A stretch of 64,000 nucleotides of DNA from DYJK01 sp040755055 (GCA_040755055.1 JBFMBS010000006.1:1-64000); one strand, 5' to 3'. Shown: positions 51,596-60,492, numbered from the stretch's first letter. Notes: a model not told the origin generated them from the letters alone. Numbers and translations are program-made.

Positions 51596-52813
51596 ATGAA
51601 AACATCCGACTTTACCGGAAATGACGAGGTTCAAAAAATCCTCGATCAATTAAAGAGAGAAATTAAGACGAAACATTTTTCCGATGTAGTTGATAATGAA
51701 GGTCATGAATATGTTGATCTTGTCCAGGAAGGCGGCGGCGTGCTGGGGATTGCATTACTTGGATACACGTATATCCTCGAGCAAATGGGGATAAGATTTT
51801 TCAGTCTTGCCGGAACATCTGCCGGCGCTATCAACACGCTTATACTTTCTGCGGTTGGAAATGTTGAAGATGCAAAGAGTGAAAAGATTCTGCAAATACT
51901 TGCGAACAAAAATTTGTTTGATCTTGTTGATGGACCATTCCGTACAAAGCAATTAATCAAATCTTTCGTTAATGATTCACCTTTTGTTTGTAAAATGTTT
52001 TGGGGTGTGTCGATCATTTTCTATCTATTAAAAAATAAAGGTTTAAATCCCGGCAATAATTTTGTTAAATGGATTTCAGAAATAATTACGGATGATAAAA
52101 TAAGGACAACACAAAATCTGCTAGAAAGAAGGATAAAGCCGCAGACTTTGAAGCTCCGAGGTAATGTTGTAGGAAGTGTTGACGATTTAATTCCGAAATT
52201 GAAAATTATTGCCGCCGATATTACAACAGAGTCGCGTATAATATTTCCCGAGATGAATAAATTATTCTGGAACGAACCGGGTGAAGTTAACCCGGCTTAC
52301 TATTTACGTGCGTCGATGTCGATCCCGGGATTTTTTCATCCTTTTGAAATTAAGATTGGTGACAAAGTTGAAAAGAAAGATTGGGAAGAGATTGTAAAGT
52401 ATAAAGGTAAACGCCCGGACAAAGTATATTTTGTTGATGGTGGAATCATGTCCAATTTTCCGATAGATGTTTTTCATAACAGAAGCCGTGTGCCTCGTCT
52501 GCCCACATTTGGCGTTAAGCTTGGAGATGACCGCGATGAAGAAAACCGGTCCGGCAATATGACGCAATTCTTGATGGCAATCTTTAACAGTGCACGCCAC
52601 GTTTTGGATTACCAATTCCTTTTGAAGAACGAAGATTATGAAAAGCTGATAACCAAAATTGATGTTGGTAAACATAACTGGCTTAACTTTTCAATCAGAG
52701 ATGAAGATAAAATCGATCTCTTCATCCGCGGCGCAAAAGCCGCATCCGACTTCTTAACAAAATTTGATTGGGAAGGATACAAAGCGATAAGAAGGAAGAT
52801 GTTAACTACATAA
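51596..52813 (+). CDS. Patatin-like phospholipase
   Basis: 405 residues. The opening 'YVDLVQEGGGVLGIALLGYT' is the G-G-G-x-(x) oxyanion region, the nucleophile elbow is G-T-S-A-G (Ser near residue 75), and the second member of the dyad is Asp in VDGGIMSNFPID (near 281). A Ser-Asp dyad lipid acyl hydrolase acting on membrane phospholipids is expected. No signal peptide, so it is cytoplasmic or exported by another route. It sits next to SIR2-HerA in the same orientation, but 208 bases apart and without overlap. Confidence 0.92.
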   Translation: MKTSDFTGNDEVQKILDQLKREIKTKHFSDVVDNEGHEYVDLVQEGGGVLGIALLGYTYILEQMGIRFFSLAGTSAGAINTLILSAVGNVEDAKSEKILQILANKNLFDLVDGPFRTKQLIKSFVNDSPFVCKMFWGVSIIFYLLKNKGLNPGNNFVKWISEIITDDKIRTTQNLLERRIKPQTLKLRGNVVGSVDDLIPKLKIIAADITTESRIIFPEMNKLFWNEPGEVNPAYYLRASMSIPGFFHPFEIKIGDKVEKKDWEEIVKYKGKRPDKVYFVDGGIMSNFPIDVFHNRSRVPRLPTFGVKLGDDRDEENRSGNMTQFLMAIFNSARHVLDYQFLLKNEDYEKLITKIDVGKHNWLNFSIRDEDKIDLFIRGAKAASDFLTKFDWEGYKAIRRKMLTT

Positions 52814-53021
52814 ATCGGTAGATGAACAAAAAGATAGAATTTTAAATACAATTTATATTAATTTATAAGCACCAAATCGGGGTGTCTCGAGAACGGCCTA
52901 TCAGTAATTGCGATCCAAGTAGTCCCCCAGACCAACATGCGAAGTAAAGTTTAGAATTACAAGCTGAACAAACTAACTTTCATTTAAGAAATATAAATAA
53001 TCCTAAGGATGGTAAGGTAAC

Positions 53022-54230
53022 ATGAGTATAATTCATTATTTGGTGACAAAAGATTTTTCAATTGAGTTCGATGAGACTAATAATAAACTATTCATTGATG
53101 GAAAAGAGCCTGATAAGTTTTCGAATGAAACTTCTGGAAAGCAATTAAATCCCGATGAGAAAAAAGAACATGCAAATACTCTCAAAGTAAGCTTTTATAA
53201 AAAGAAACTAGAGAAACAATATGAGAATGTAATTATTCTCTCAGGCTCTGGAACTTCGGTTGGAGTTGGAAAAGAGGGCAAAGTTGGAAAGACGATGAAA
53301 GAAGTGTGGAATAAAGTAGCTCAAGATAAAGAAATAAAACTTGAAGATTTTTGCAAAAGTATTTCATATGAAGATTTTGAAAAAGAGAATCTCGAAAGGT
53401 TGTTGTCATATGCTAAACGGGCAGAAGAATTCTCAGATAAATTTAATGATGTTGATATAAAAGGTACTATCAAAAAAATAGAGGAGTTAATCAAAACGGA
53501 CTGCACTCTATTATTGCCAGAAAATTCACCACATGAGATACTATTAAATAAACTTGCCAAAAGAAAAACGAAATATCCAAGAGCGAAAATTTTTACGCTT
53601 AATTATGATACTCTGTTTGAACAAGCAGCAGCATCGGGAAAATTCATTATAATCGATGGGTTTTCATATTCTATACCTAGGGAATTTAATGGAGGAAATT
53701 TTAAAATAGATTTTGTGTTAAGAGAAAACAGTAGAATTACCGCTGAAGAAAATTATCTTCCCAAAATTTTTCATTTATATAAAATACATGGTTCTGTTAA
53801 TTGGACGAAAAAGGGTAATGTAATTCAAATAGAAGAAGACGCTAAAGCGCCGCATATGATATTCCCGAATGATACAAAATATGAGCACTCATACGAACAA
53901 CCCTTTTTTGAAATGATGTCAAGGTTTCAGAGCGAGCTGAGAAAAGAAAATGTATTATTAATTTGTATAGGATTTAGTTTTAATGATAAACATATTACAA
54001 CAGTTATAAAAGAAGCGGTTATTCAAAATCCAAGTTTTGAATTAATGGTGATAGATAAGGAATTAAAACAAAATGATGGAATGAAATGGTTACAAGAAAA
54101 AGCGATGTTGGATTCAAGGCTTTGTTTAATTAAAGAAACATTCGAAGAGTTTTCAAAAAATTTTCCTGAAATAAATACAGTAACTAAAGAAGATATTCTT
54201 CAACAAATTTATCAGGAACCGAATGAATGA
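53022..54230 (+). CDS. SIR2-domain protein of a SIR2-HerA defence pair
   Basis: 402 residues. A SIR2-type NAD-binding domain: glycine motif near residues 72-81 (ILSGSGTSVG), 'KIFTLNYDTLFEQAA' for the T-x-N-Y-D motif, and the H-G motif with the catalytic His near 256 (KIHGSVNW), then 'CIGFSFNDKHITTV'. N-terminal ~60 residues are unassigned. Such proteins hydrolyse NAD+ in antiphage systems. It overlaps the HerA ATPase gene by eight bases, which is the known two-gene arrangement. AAGGT precedes the ATG. Confidence 0.9.
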   Translation: MSIIHYLVTKDFSIEFDETNNKLFIDGKEPDKFSNETSGKQLNPDEKKEHANTLKVSFYKKKLEKQYENVIILSGSGTSVGVGKEGKVGKTMKEVWNKVAQDKEIKLEDFCKSISYEDFEKENLERLLSYAKRAEEFSDKFNDVDIKGTIKKIEELIKTDCTLLLPENSPHEILLNKLAKRKTKYPRAKIFTLNYDTLFEQAAASGKFIIIDGFSYSIPREFNGGNFKIDFVLRENSRITAEENYLPKIFHLYKIHGSVNWTKKGNVIQIEEDAKAPHMIFPNDTKYEHSYEQPFFEMMSRFQSELRKENVLLICIGFSFNDKHITTVIKEAVIQNPSFELMVIDKELKQNDGMKWLQEKAMLDSRLCLIKETFEEFSKNFPEINTVTKEDILQQIYQEPNE

Positions 54231-55920
54231 GTTCTTAATAAATCCTTTTGATAATAATCATTTCATTGGCTACGTAAGTTTTGTTTCTCCAGGACTAGTC
54301 AAAGTCCATTTTCCTTCATCTATATTATTGAAAATGTTTAATTATGGTGGTGAACAAAATAGTCCCGGTATGGTTGGTAGCTATGTAGCGATTGAGGGTG
54401 ATAATTTTGGATTCTTGGGAAAAATAATGGAGGTGTCTCTGCCTGAAAAAGAGAGACTTGAATTGAATGAAAATTCTTTTCATACCGAGGAGTTTCACCC
54501 TATCGGTCAAGTAGAAATCCTCCTTTGTTTTGATTTTTATAATAGGCAAGTAAAAAAAGGAATTAATCAATTACCAACCGTTGGCGCTAAAGTTTTTATT
54601 TGTTCGGGGCAGACGTTCGCTGATTTTTTTAAGAATGTCGGAGTAAAAGAAAATGAAAAAAATATACCAGCTTTATTTAATATGGGTAAACTTAACTTAG
54701 ATAATGTTACAGAGGTTAAAGTATCCTCTCAATCTATCTTTGCGCGGCATTGTGCAGTTATTGGAACTACTGGTGGCGGAAAAAGCTATACTATTGCTAG
54801 AATAATTGAAGAGTTTTTAAATCATAATGGGAAAGCAATTCTAATAGATGCTTCTGGTGAATACAATAAATTTGATAATAACCTCACCATACAAACTAGT
54901 ACAATAACTTTAGACTCATTTTTCCATTTTTCTAATCTTACCATAGGCGATTACTTTATTTTGCTTAGGCCGTCCGCACAATCTCAAAAGCCCAAGTTGC
55001 TGGAAGCAATGAAAAGCTTGAAATTAATCAGATGTCTGGATGAGAACGAAATGAAAACTGTTAAGGTAGATAATGGAGTATTGATAAAAGAGAAGATGAG
55101 TGATGCAATAAAAAATAATTTTAAGCAATTATGTGAGAAGTACGTTGCTACAATTGAGTCTATTGACGCCAATTTCGATATAGAAAAATTATCTTCTCAG
55201 ATTGAAGCTGAATGTATTAATACCTATGGTAACAAAGATGATAAAACACTCGAATTTTGTTCTAGTTTAATAATTCGTATTAATGGTCTATTATCGAATG
55301 AAAATTTTAAAAAAGTATTGGGCTTCAATAAAGACAAGACAGATGTTCTAGAATTAAGAAATCAGATTGAAAATTTTATTAACGATCCTGAGAAAAAATT
55401 ACTCAGGATAAACCTCGAGTATGTTTATGGAGAATTTCAATTGAGAGAAATACTTGTTAATGCTCTTGGTAAGTATCTTTTGGAAAAAGCGCGCAAAAAA
55501 TCATTTAAAGAAAAACCTCTTGTGCTATTTCTTGATGAAGCACATCAATTCTTAAATAAAAGTGTAAAGGATGAATTCTTTGATTTCGTTTCTCTCGATT
55601 CTTTTGACCTAATTGCTAAGGAATGTAGAAAGTATGGCTTGTTTCTTGTTTTAGCTACACAAATGCCAAGAGATATTCCTTTGGGCACGTTAAGTCAACT
55701 GGGGACTTTTATTGTTCACCGCTTAATAAATGATAGGGATAAGGAAGTTGTTGCTAATGCATGTCAAGAAGCAAATAAGTCAGTGCTATCATTTCTACCA
55801 ATACTATCTGAAGGGGAAGCAATTATAATGGGTGTAGATATCCCAATGCCAATAATTATTAAAATTAATAAACCAGCATTTGAGCCTGACTCCGAAACAC
55901 CGATCGCAGTCAGAAATTAA
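54223..55920 (+). CDS. HerA-type ATPase of the SIR2-HerA pair
   Basis: 565 residues. An N-terminal HAS-barrel-like domain (~1-150), Walker A GTTGGGKS (181-188), Walker B 'LVLFLDEAHQFLN' (near 430-440), and the sensor/Arg-finger end 'LATQMPRDIPLGTLSQLGTF' with IVHRLINDRDKEVV are as in HerA/FtsK-like hexameric DNA translocases. In partnered systems HerA binds and activates the SIR2 NADase on phage infection. It starts inside the SIR2 gene's last codons. Confidence 0.93.
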   Translation: MNEFLINPFDNNHFIGYVSFVSPGLVKVHFPSSILLKMFNYGGEQNSPGMVGSYVAIEGDNFGFLGKIMEVSLPEKERLELNENSFHTEEFHPIGQVEILLCFDFYNRQVKKGINQLPTVGAKVFICSGQTFADFFKNVGVKENEKNIPALFNMGKLNLDNVTEVKVSSQSIFARHCAVIGTTGGGKSYTIARIIEEFLNHNGKAILIDASGEYNKFDNNLTIQTSTITLDSFFHFSNLTIGDYFILLRPSAQSQKPKLLEAMKSLKLIRCLDENEMKTVKVDNGVLIKEKMSDAIKNNFKQLCEKYVATIESIDANFDIEKLSSQIEAECINTYGNKDDKTLEFCSSLIIRINGLLSNENFKKVLGFNKDKTDVLELRNQIENFINDPEKKLLRINLEYVYGEFQLREILVNALGKYLLEKARKKSFKEKPLVLFLDEAHQFLNKSVKDEFFDFVSLDSFDLIAKECRKYGLFLVLATQMPRDIPLGTLSQLGTFIVHRLINDRDKEVVANACQEANKSVLSFLPILSEGEAIIMGVDIPMPIIIKINKPAFEPDSETPIAVRN

Positions 55921-55924
55921 TTTC

Positions 55925-56016
55925 ACACACCCCTTTCCGTTTCCCCTCTGTAGAGGGGAAAATAGCCACTGCATTTTTAAAATTCCCCTCTTGAGAGGGG
56001 AATACAAGGGGTGTGT
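55925..56016. repeat. Nested palindromic repeat ahead of the DUF559 gene
   Basis: Outer 11-bp arms ACACACCCCTT (55925-55935) and AAGGGGTGTGT (56006-56016) enclose two separate perfect hairpins, TTCCCCTCT/AGAGGGGAA (55941-55960) and ATTCCCCTC/GAGGGGAAT (55982-56003). The DUF559 gene starts 15 bases later. Confidence 0.85.
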
Positions 56017-56031
56017 CAAACAACGTAATTT

Positions 56032-56397
56032 ATGAGAAGAAAAATCCTTCCATATAATCCAACTCTAAAAGAGAAAGCGAGGGAACTCCGTAATAACTCA
56101 ACCACATCAGAAATAAAACTTTGGAAATTTCTTAAAGGTAGGCAAATGTACGGGTATGATTTTCACCGCCAAAAACCATTGGATGAATATATCGTTGATT
56201 TCTTCTGCTATGAATTAATGTTGGCTATTGAGATTGATGGATTAAGTCATGAAGGACAAGAAGAATACGATAAACAGAGACAAGAAAAATTAGAGAGTAT
56301 GGGTATAAAATTTCTACGCTTCGATGACGATGATGTATTTTATAATATTGAAAAAGTACTTGATTCAATTGAACGATGGATTAAAAGAAATGAATGA
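56032..56397 (+). CDS. DUF559 endonuclease-like protein
   Basis: 121 residues. The pattern 'IVDFFCYELMLAIEIDGLSH' with an R-x-(x)-K/Q-P-L upstream and F-L-R-F downstream is the DUF559 (Vsr/MTES_1575-like) restriction-endonuclease fold, with a D-x-x...E-x-D catalytic set like PD-(D/E)XK enzymes. Members are small and usually stand near mobile DNA. It begins 15 bases after a nested palindromic repeat and is followed by another repeat (56440-56515) against the GatD gene. No clear Shine-Dalgarno. It may be part of the repeat unit or an add-on to the SIR2-HerA region. Confidence 0.85.
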   Translation: MRRKILPYNPTLKEKARELRNNSTTSEIKLWKFLKGRQMYGYDFHRQKPLDEYIVDFFCYELMLAIEIDGLSHEGQEEYDKQRQEKLESMGIKFLRFDDDDVFYNIEKVLDSIERWIKRNE

Positions 56398-56439
56398 TAT
56401 AACTAACCTTTTAAAGCTATATACACTTCATTTAACATT

Positions 56440-56515
56440 CATCATTTTTTGTAGAGAGATCCTTCTCCGAAGAAGTCCTTTGGACACTTCGTTCAGGATG
56501 ACTCTTCGAGTCATT
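56440..56515. repeat. Short repeat between DUF559 and GatD
   Basis: Contains ATCCTTCTCCGAAGAAGTCC and GGATGACTCTTCGAGTCAT, a text-like stretch of overlapping small palindromes (CTTCTCCGAAGAAG, GACTCTTCGAGTC). It belongs to the same class of structured intergenic sequence as elsewhere in the window and reaches the stop of the GatD gene. Confidence 0.5.
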
Positions 56516-57893
56516 TCACGTATTTCGCAATAAACTCTTCAACTTCAGGCAGACCGCCTTGATAAATTAAATATCCATTGCTCGGTTCGCGTTCTGTAAT
56601 TTCTCCGGCTATCGGTGTTAGCATAATCTCTTTTACTTTCAGCGGATCTTTCGTTTGTCCCAATGCCCAGCACAATTTCATGTAAGCAACTTCGGGCAGC
56701 ATGTTGGCAGCCGGGATTACACCGAGCTCCATCATGTCGCGACCGGTATCGTAAACATACATTTGTACAAAACCCCAGAGGGTTTGCACAGTCATGTAAA
56801 TTGCAATCCCTTTTTCATGCGCACGTTTGAGCGCCGGGTACAAAGGTTTGTTAACATGTCCAAGACCGGTTCCGGCAATAACAATTCCTTTGTAATCGTT
56901 ATCGATAAGTGATTCGATAATATCAGGTTTCATGTTTGGGTAGTAATAAACGATGCTTACTTTTTCTTCGAATGAAGTGTTGATCTTAACATTGTGGTCT
57001 TTACGCCGGCGTTTATAATCTTGTCTTAGCGGAGTGATTTCATCACGACTGACTTTTGCAATCGGAATATCGCCAATTGTTCTAAACGTTGAGCGGTAGC
57101 TTGAGTGCATTTTGCGTACACGGGTTCCGCGGTGAAGCAAACCATAGTAATCGGAAGTCGGACCGAACATACAAACCATCACTTCGGCAATATCACTTTC
57201 TGCAGCAGTCTTTACGCTGTGCATTAGATTAAGAGCGGCATCGGATGAAGGACGGTCGCTCGATCTCTGCGAGCCAACCATTACAATCGGTATAGGTGAA
57301 TTCTGCACCATGAACGAGAGAACTGCCGCAGTATGGTGCATGGTATCTGTTCCGTGCCCGATAACAATTCCGTCAACACCTTTTTCGATTTCGCGACCGA
57401 TTGCTTGTGCAGTACCGATCCATTGTTCGGGACCCATATTCTCGCTGAAGACGCCGTATAATTTTTCTGTTTCAAGATTGCAGAAGTTAGCAAGTTCGGG
57501 AACCGAGCCGTAGAGTTCACCGGGAGAAAATGCCGGTATTACAGCCCCGGTTCTATAATCGAGACGCGAAGCGATTGTGCCGCCGGTGCCGAGTAGTTTT
57601 ACATTCGGCTTGGATGGATCGCGAGGAAAATCTTTTTCCGGAATTTTATAATGTGCCTCTTTGCGTCCCTCGATTTTTATGTCGGTTACTGAATCCGCAG
57701 CTATACCTATGTTGTAGCCGACACGGAGTTTAATTACTATATGCAACGGATCGGCAGTTTCCGAGCGAGGAAGAATTATTCCTTTATAATTTCCTTTGGT
57801 AGTTTTGATTTCAACATCGCTCCAAACTTGCGCACCGAAATTTTTTAATGTGCTCAGAGCTTTGCCGCGGTAACCTTTGTAATTCTCGTTCAT
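56511..57893 (-). CDS. gatD: Archaeal-type GatD, Glu-tRNA(Gln) amidotransferase subunit D
   Basis: 460 residues. The N-terminal GatD-specific domain (~10-90, 'GNYKGIILPRSETADPLHIV', then KLRVGYNIGI) is followed by a glutaminase/asparaginase-type domain (~95-420) with LLGTGGTIASRLDYRTGA (catalytic Thr), GHGTDTMHHTAAVL (second Thr-Asp), and a closing 'GEITEREPSNGYLIYQGGLP'. In archaea GatD releases ammonia from glutamine or asparagine for GatE. AAAGGA before its ATG comes from the flanking repeat. It follows the GatE gene on the same strand after a 121-base repeat. Confidence 0.95.
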   Translation of the reverse strand: MNENYKGYRGKALSTLKNFGAQVWSDVEIKTTKGNYKGIILPRSETADPLHIVIKLRVGYNIGIAADSVTDIKIEGRKEAHYKIPEKDFPRDPSKPNVKLLGTGGTIASRLDYRTGAVIPAFSPGELYGSVPELANFCNLETEKLYGVFSENMGPEQWIGTAQAIGREIEKGVDGIVIGHGTDTMHHTAAVLSFMVQNSPIPIVMVGSQRSSDRPSSDAALNLMHSVKTAAESDIAEVMVCMFGPTSDYYGLLHRGTRVRKMHSSYRSTFRTIGDIPIAKVSRDEITPLRQDYKRRRKDHNVKINTSFEEKVSIVYYYPNMKPDIIESLIDNDYKGIVIAGTGLGHVNKPLYPALKRAHEKGIAIYMTVQTLWGFVQMYVYDTGRDMMELGVIPAANMLPEVAYMKLCWALGQTKDPLKVKEIMLTPIAGEITEREPSNGYLIYQGGLPEVEEFIAKYVK

Positions 57894-58014
57894 CTGTTTT
57901 CCTTTGCGATCTTTGCAAAATCCTCTGCGGTCTTTGCGTGGTATGTTTTAAAGATTTTCACGCAAAGGGCGCCAAGTTTACCCGCTGTTTTATAGCGGGA
58001 AAACGCAGAGTACG
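57894..58014. repeat. Intergenic repeat separating GatD and GatE
   Basis: 121 bases. TTTGCGATCTTTGCAAAATC and CTCTGCGGTCTTTGCG words and a hairpin around CCCGCTGTTTTATAGCGGG. It resembles 41020-41170 and supplies the ribosome site of the GatD gene. It separates two genes that are normally tightly linked. Confidence 0.6.
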
Positions 58015-59925
58015 CTAAGATTTATTTAAAAATTTATTAGCAATCATTTTTCCTTCTACGTTCATTCTAACTTTATTCATGATCACGGCAAACAAAACTT
58101 TATTTCTATCTTCCTCATCAATAAGCTTTACACTACTCATTTCCACTTTTGTAGATTCGATAATTTCATCAAGCTCTTTAGCTGTAACCGGTTTTGGTAA
58201 CAATTCGGGATAAAACTTTCCTTTCTTGATTGATTTCTGCATTGCAATGAAAATTCCGTTACGTGATAGCAACCCATCTTTATATGCGCACAATATCTCT
58301 TCCATCATTTCGACAGTAATAAGTGAAGTATCAAGTTTATTCTTTTTCAATCGTTTAGGAAATTGAATAAGTGCGACGGCGGTCAGCACCGGGTCAATCT
58401 TCCATTCCTTTACAACTTTCTTAAACAGTTTTGCAAACTTTGAAATTGATAACTCGTGGATTGTATCCTTTGGAATCCCAAGTTGGTTATACCATTCTTC
58501 GCTGATCCAGAATTTTTCAGGTAAATCTATTTTAATTTTTTCCAAACGGTTATCTGTAATTCTCGTTGGGGGAAGATCGGTATCCGGGTACATCCTATCC
58601 GGGCCGGGGAGAATTCTTTCAAATCCGTTTGTGCCATCACGCAATGCTTGCCGTGTTTCTGAAGGAACGCCAATGGTTGCTTCCTTCGCGCGAATCATAA
58701 TTTCCTTAATTGCGGTATCTGTATCGATTTCATTTCCCCAAACAAGGACCATCGTATCGTCATCGGTTGCACCAACTGCATGTTTAATGTTTCTCCATTC
58801 AGCCGATGTAATGTTCTCACCTTTGCTGTCGCTGTGGATAATATTAGGGATATTGGTTAAGCACGCAATAACACGCACGCGGTCGGAGATTTCTTTGGAG
58901 AAATAAGTATCGGTCTGTGTTTGCCAGTGTAATAATCCGCCGAATTTTTTTAGAACTACACATTTAATTTTTAAACCTTGCTCAATGGCATTTGCAATCG
59001 GTTGGTAGTGAGCGCGTTTAACGATGCGAGTAATGTCATCTGATTTTGCTTCGAATGTATCTTTTGTAATTCCGCGTTTGTGAAGTTCTTCACGGAGACG
59101 CAGAAGATTCCATTGGCGCATTGCTTCGTTGTAAGTAAGCAGCGGAATTCTTCCGATCTTCGGAACACCTTTTATTTCCACACGTGTTCCACCGTCAACG
59201 CTAACGTTAACATCTTCGCGTGCAGAACCGATTCCGCGTCGGACTTTATTCGTGCTTCTTACAACATTGGCACAAATTTCAGCAACTTCAGCAACTTCAA
59301 ACGGAGTACGCATATTAGGACCGGTTACTGTTTCGATCAGCGGCATACCCAGACGATCGGTTAGGTAAACGCGTGTGTGTCCGTAATCGGAAACTTCGCG
59401 GCACGAATCTTCTTCGATCGACATTTGCACAATATCGATAGTTCTATTCTTGTATGGAATTTTTCCGTCGAGCGCAAAAATTGCCGTGCGTTGAAATCCG
59501 GTTGGTATGCTTCCATCCAAATATTGTTTGCGTGCTATGTGCAGCTCATCAACTATCGAACAATCAAAAAGTAATCCGCATTCGAGTGCTATATCAAGAG
59601 CTTCGTCATTTATTAGAAATGGAGGGGTATCGTCCATTTCGTAAGTGCAGACTGTATCGCGATTGATGCGATAAATGATATCTTTTTTTGTTTTGAATTC
59701 CATAAGAGCAGTGCCGTCGTATTCGCCAAGTTCGGAGAGCGTAGGACGCATATGGCGTAAGATTTCAGCATCATATTTTTCGCTGTATTTACCGGCCGGA
59801 CAGCGGCAGAATAATTTTTTGGAAGTTAATAACTGTTGATGAATTTCGAGTCCGGATTTGAAACCAATCGTTTCATAATCCTTATCGGTCATTTCTTCAA
59901 ATGGTTTGAATAGGAAGTCTTTCAT
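58015..59925 (-). CDS. gatE: Archaeal-type GatE, Glu-tRNA(Gln) amidotransferase subunit E
   Basis: 636 residues, the usual GatE length. It begins with 'YETIGFKSGLEIHQQLLTSK' and a Cys-rich zinc-type start (LFCRCP). The GatB-like cradle domain, ~1-270, contains 'SIEEDSCREVSDYGHTRVYL' and 'RRGIGSAREDVNVSV'. The GAD insert (~285-410, 'KKFGGLLHWQTQTDTYFSKE') distinguishes GatE from GatB. 'GPDRMYPDTDLPPTRI' and a C-terminal YqeY-like tail follow. Together with GatD it would convert Glu-tRNA(Gln) to Gln-tRNA(Gln) with ATP. Bacteria normally use GatCAB. Confidence 0.96.
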   Translation of the reverse strand: MKDFLFKPFEEMTDKDYETIGFKSGLEIHQQLLTSKKLFCRCPAGKYSEKYDAEILRHMRPTLSELGEYDGTALMEFKTKKDIIYRINRDTVCTYEMDDTPPFLINDEALDIALECGLLFDCSIVDELHIARKQYLDGSIPTGFQRTAIFALDGKIPYKNRTIDIVQMSIEEDSCREVSDYGHTRVYLTDRLGMPLIETVTGPNMRTPFEVAEVAEICANVVRSTNKVRRGIGSAREDVNVSVDGGTRVEIKGVPKIGRIPLLTYNEAMRQWNLLRLREELHKRGITKDTFEAKSDDITRIVKRAHYQPIANAIEQGLKIKCVVLKKFGGLLHWQTQTDTYFSKEISDRVRVIACLTNIPNIIHSDSKGENITSAEWRNIKHAVGATDDDTMVLVWGNEIDTDTAIKEIMIRAKEATIGVPSETRQALRDGTNGFERILPGPDRMYPDTDLPPTRITDNRLEKIKIDLPEKFWISEEWYNQLGIPKDTIHELSISKFAKLFKKVVKEWKIDPVLTAVALIQFPKRLKKNKLDTSLITVEMMEEILCAYKDGLLSRNGIFIAMQKSIKKGKFYPELLPKPVTAKELDEIIESTKVEMSSVKLIDEEDRNKVLFAVIMNKVRMNVEGKMIANKFLNKS

Positions 59926-59954
59926 ATTTTTTTACTCAGTGTCTCTCAGTGAAT

Positions 59955-60014
59955 ACTCCGTGTTTCTCTGTGTAACCACTTCTTTCACTGAGCTCCACGA
60001 AGAAGTCGCAGAGA
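59955..60014. repeat. 60-bp direct repeat, left copy
   Basis: Identical base for base to 60433-60492; begins ACTCCGTGTTTCTCTGTG and ends GAAGAAGTCGCAGAGA. Contains the imperfect hairpin ACTTCTTTC/GAAGAAGT. The GxxExxY gene lies between the copies. Confidence 0.95.
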
Positions 60015-60024
60015 GACACAGAGG

Positions 60025-60396
60025 TTAAAGGATAAATCTTCTAATTCCGTTTTTTAGAACTGTTACATTGAAATTTATTAGTAAACCAACTTTTCTATTT
60101 GCAAATCGTAAATATGTGAGTATCTGTGCTTCATGAACCGGGAGAATAACATCCTGAGCTTTAAGTTCAACTATTATTTCATTCTCTACAATCATGTCAG
60201 CCCTATAACCGCAATCAAGTTTTATTTCTTTGTAAATTACGGGTACCGGTTTTTGTCTTTCAAATTTTAAACCCTTTAATGACAATTCATAACAGAGACA
60301 TTCTTCATAAGCAGATTCGAGCATTCCTGGGCCAAGCTGTTTATGAACCTCTATTGCAGCTCCAATAATCTCTTGAGTAATTTCATTTATTTCCAT
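60025..60396 (-). CDS. GxxExxY protein (small PD-(D/E)XK-like nuclease)
   Basis: 123 residues. 'LGPGMLESAYEECLCYELSL' is the G-x-x-E-x-x-Y motif, followed by a core 'DCGYRADMIVENEIIVELKA' of the D-x(n)-E-x-K type and 'EAQILTYLRFANRKVGLLIN'. The family is predicted to have a PD-(D/E)XK nuclease fold and is scattered, often near repeats. The ATG's ribosome site (TGAGGATAA) belongs to the repeat on its upstream side. The gene is bracketed by perfect 60-bp direct repeats, so it looks like a mobile or duplicated cassette. Confidence 0.92.
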   Translation of the reverse strand: MEINEITQEIIGAAIEVHKQLGPGMLESAYEECLCYELSLKGLKFERQKPVPVIYKEIKLDCGYRADMIVENEIIVELKAQDVILPVHEAQILTYLRFANRKVGLLINFNVTVLKNGIRRFIL

Positions 60397-60432
60397 TTAT
60401 CCTCAGTGTAACTCTGTGATCCGCCGCGGCGG

Positions 60433-60492
60433 ACTCCGTGTTTCTCTGTGTAACCACTTCTTTCACTGAGCTCCACGAAGAAGTCGCAGAGA
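60433..60492. repeat. 60-bp direct repeat, right copy
   Basis: Identical to 59955-60014, spaced 478 bases from it. A perfect palindrome CCGCCGCGGCGG (60421-60432) abuts its left end, and an additional CTCAGTGT...CTC(A/T)GTGA similarity precedes both copies. Confidence 0.95.
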
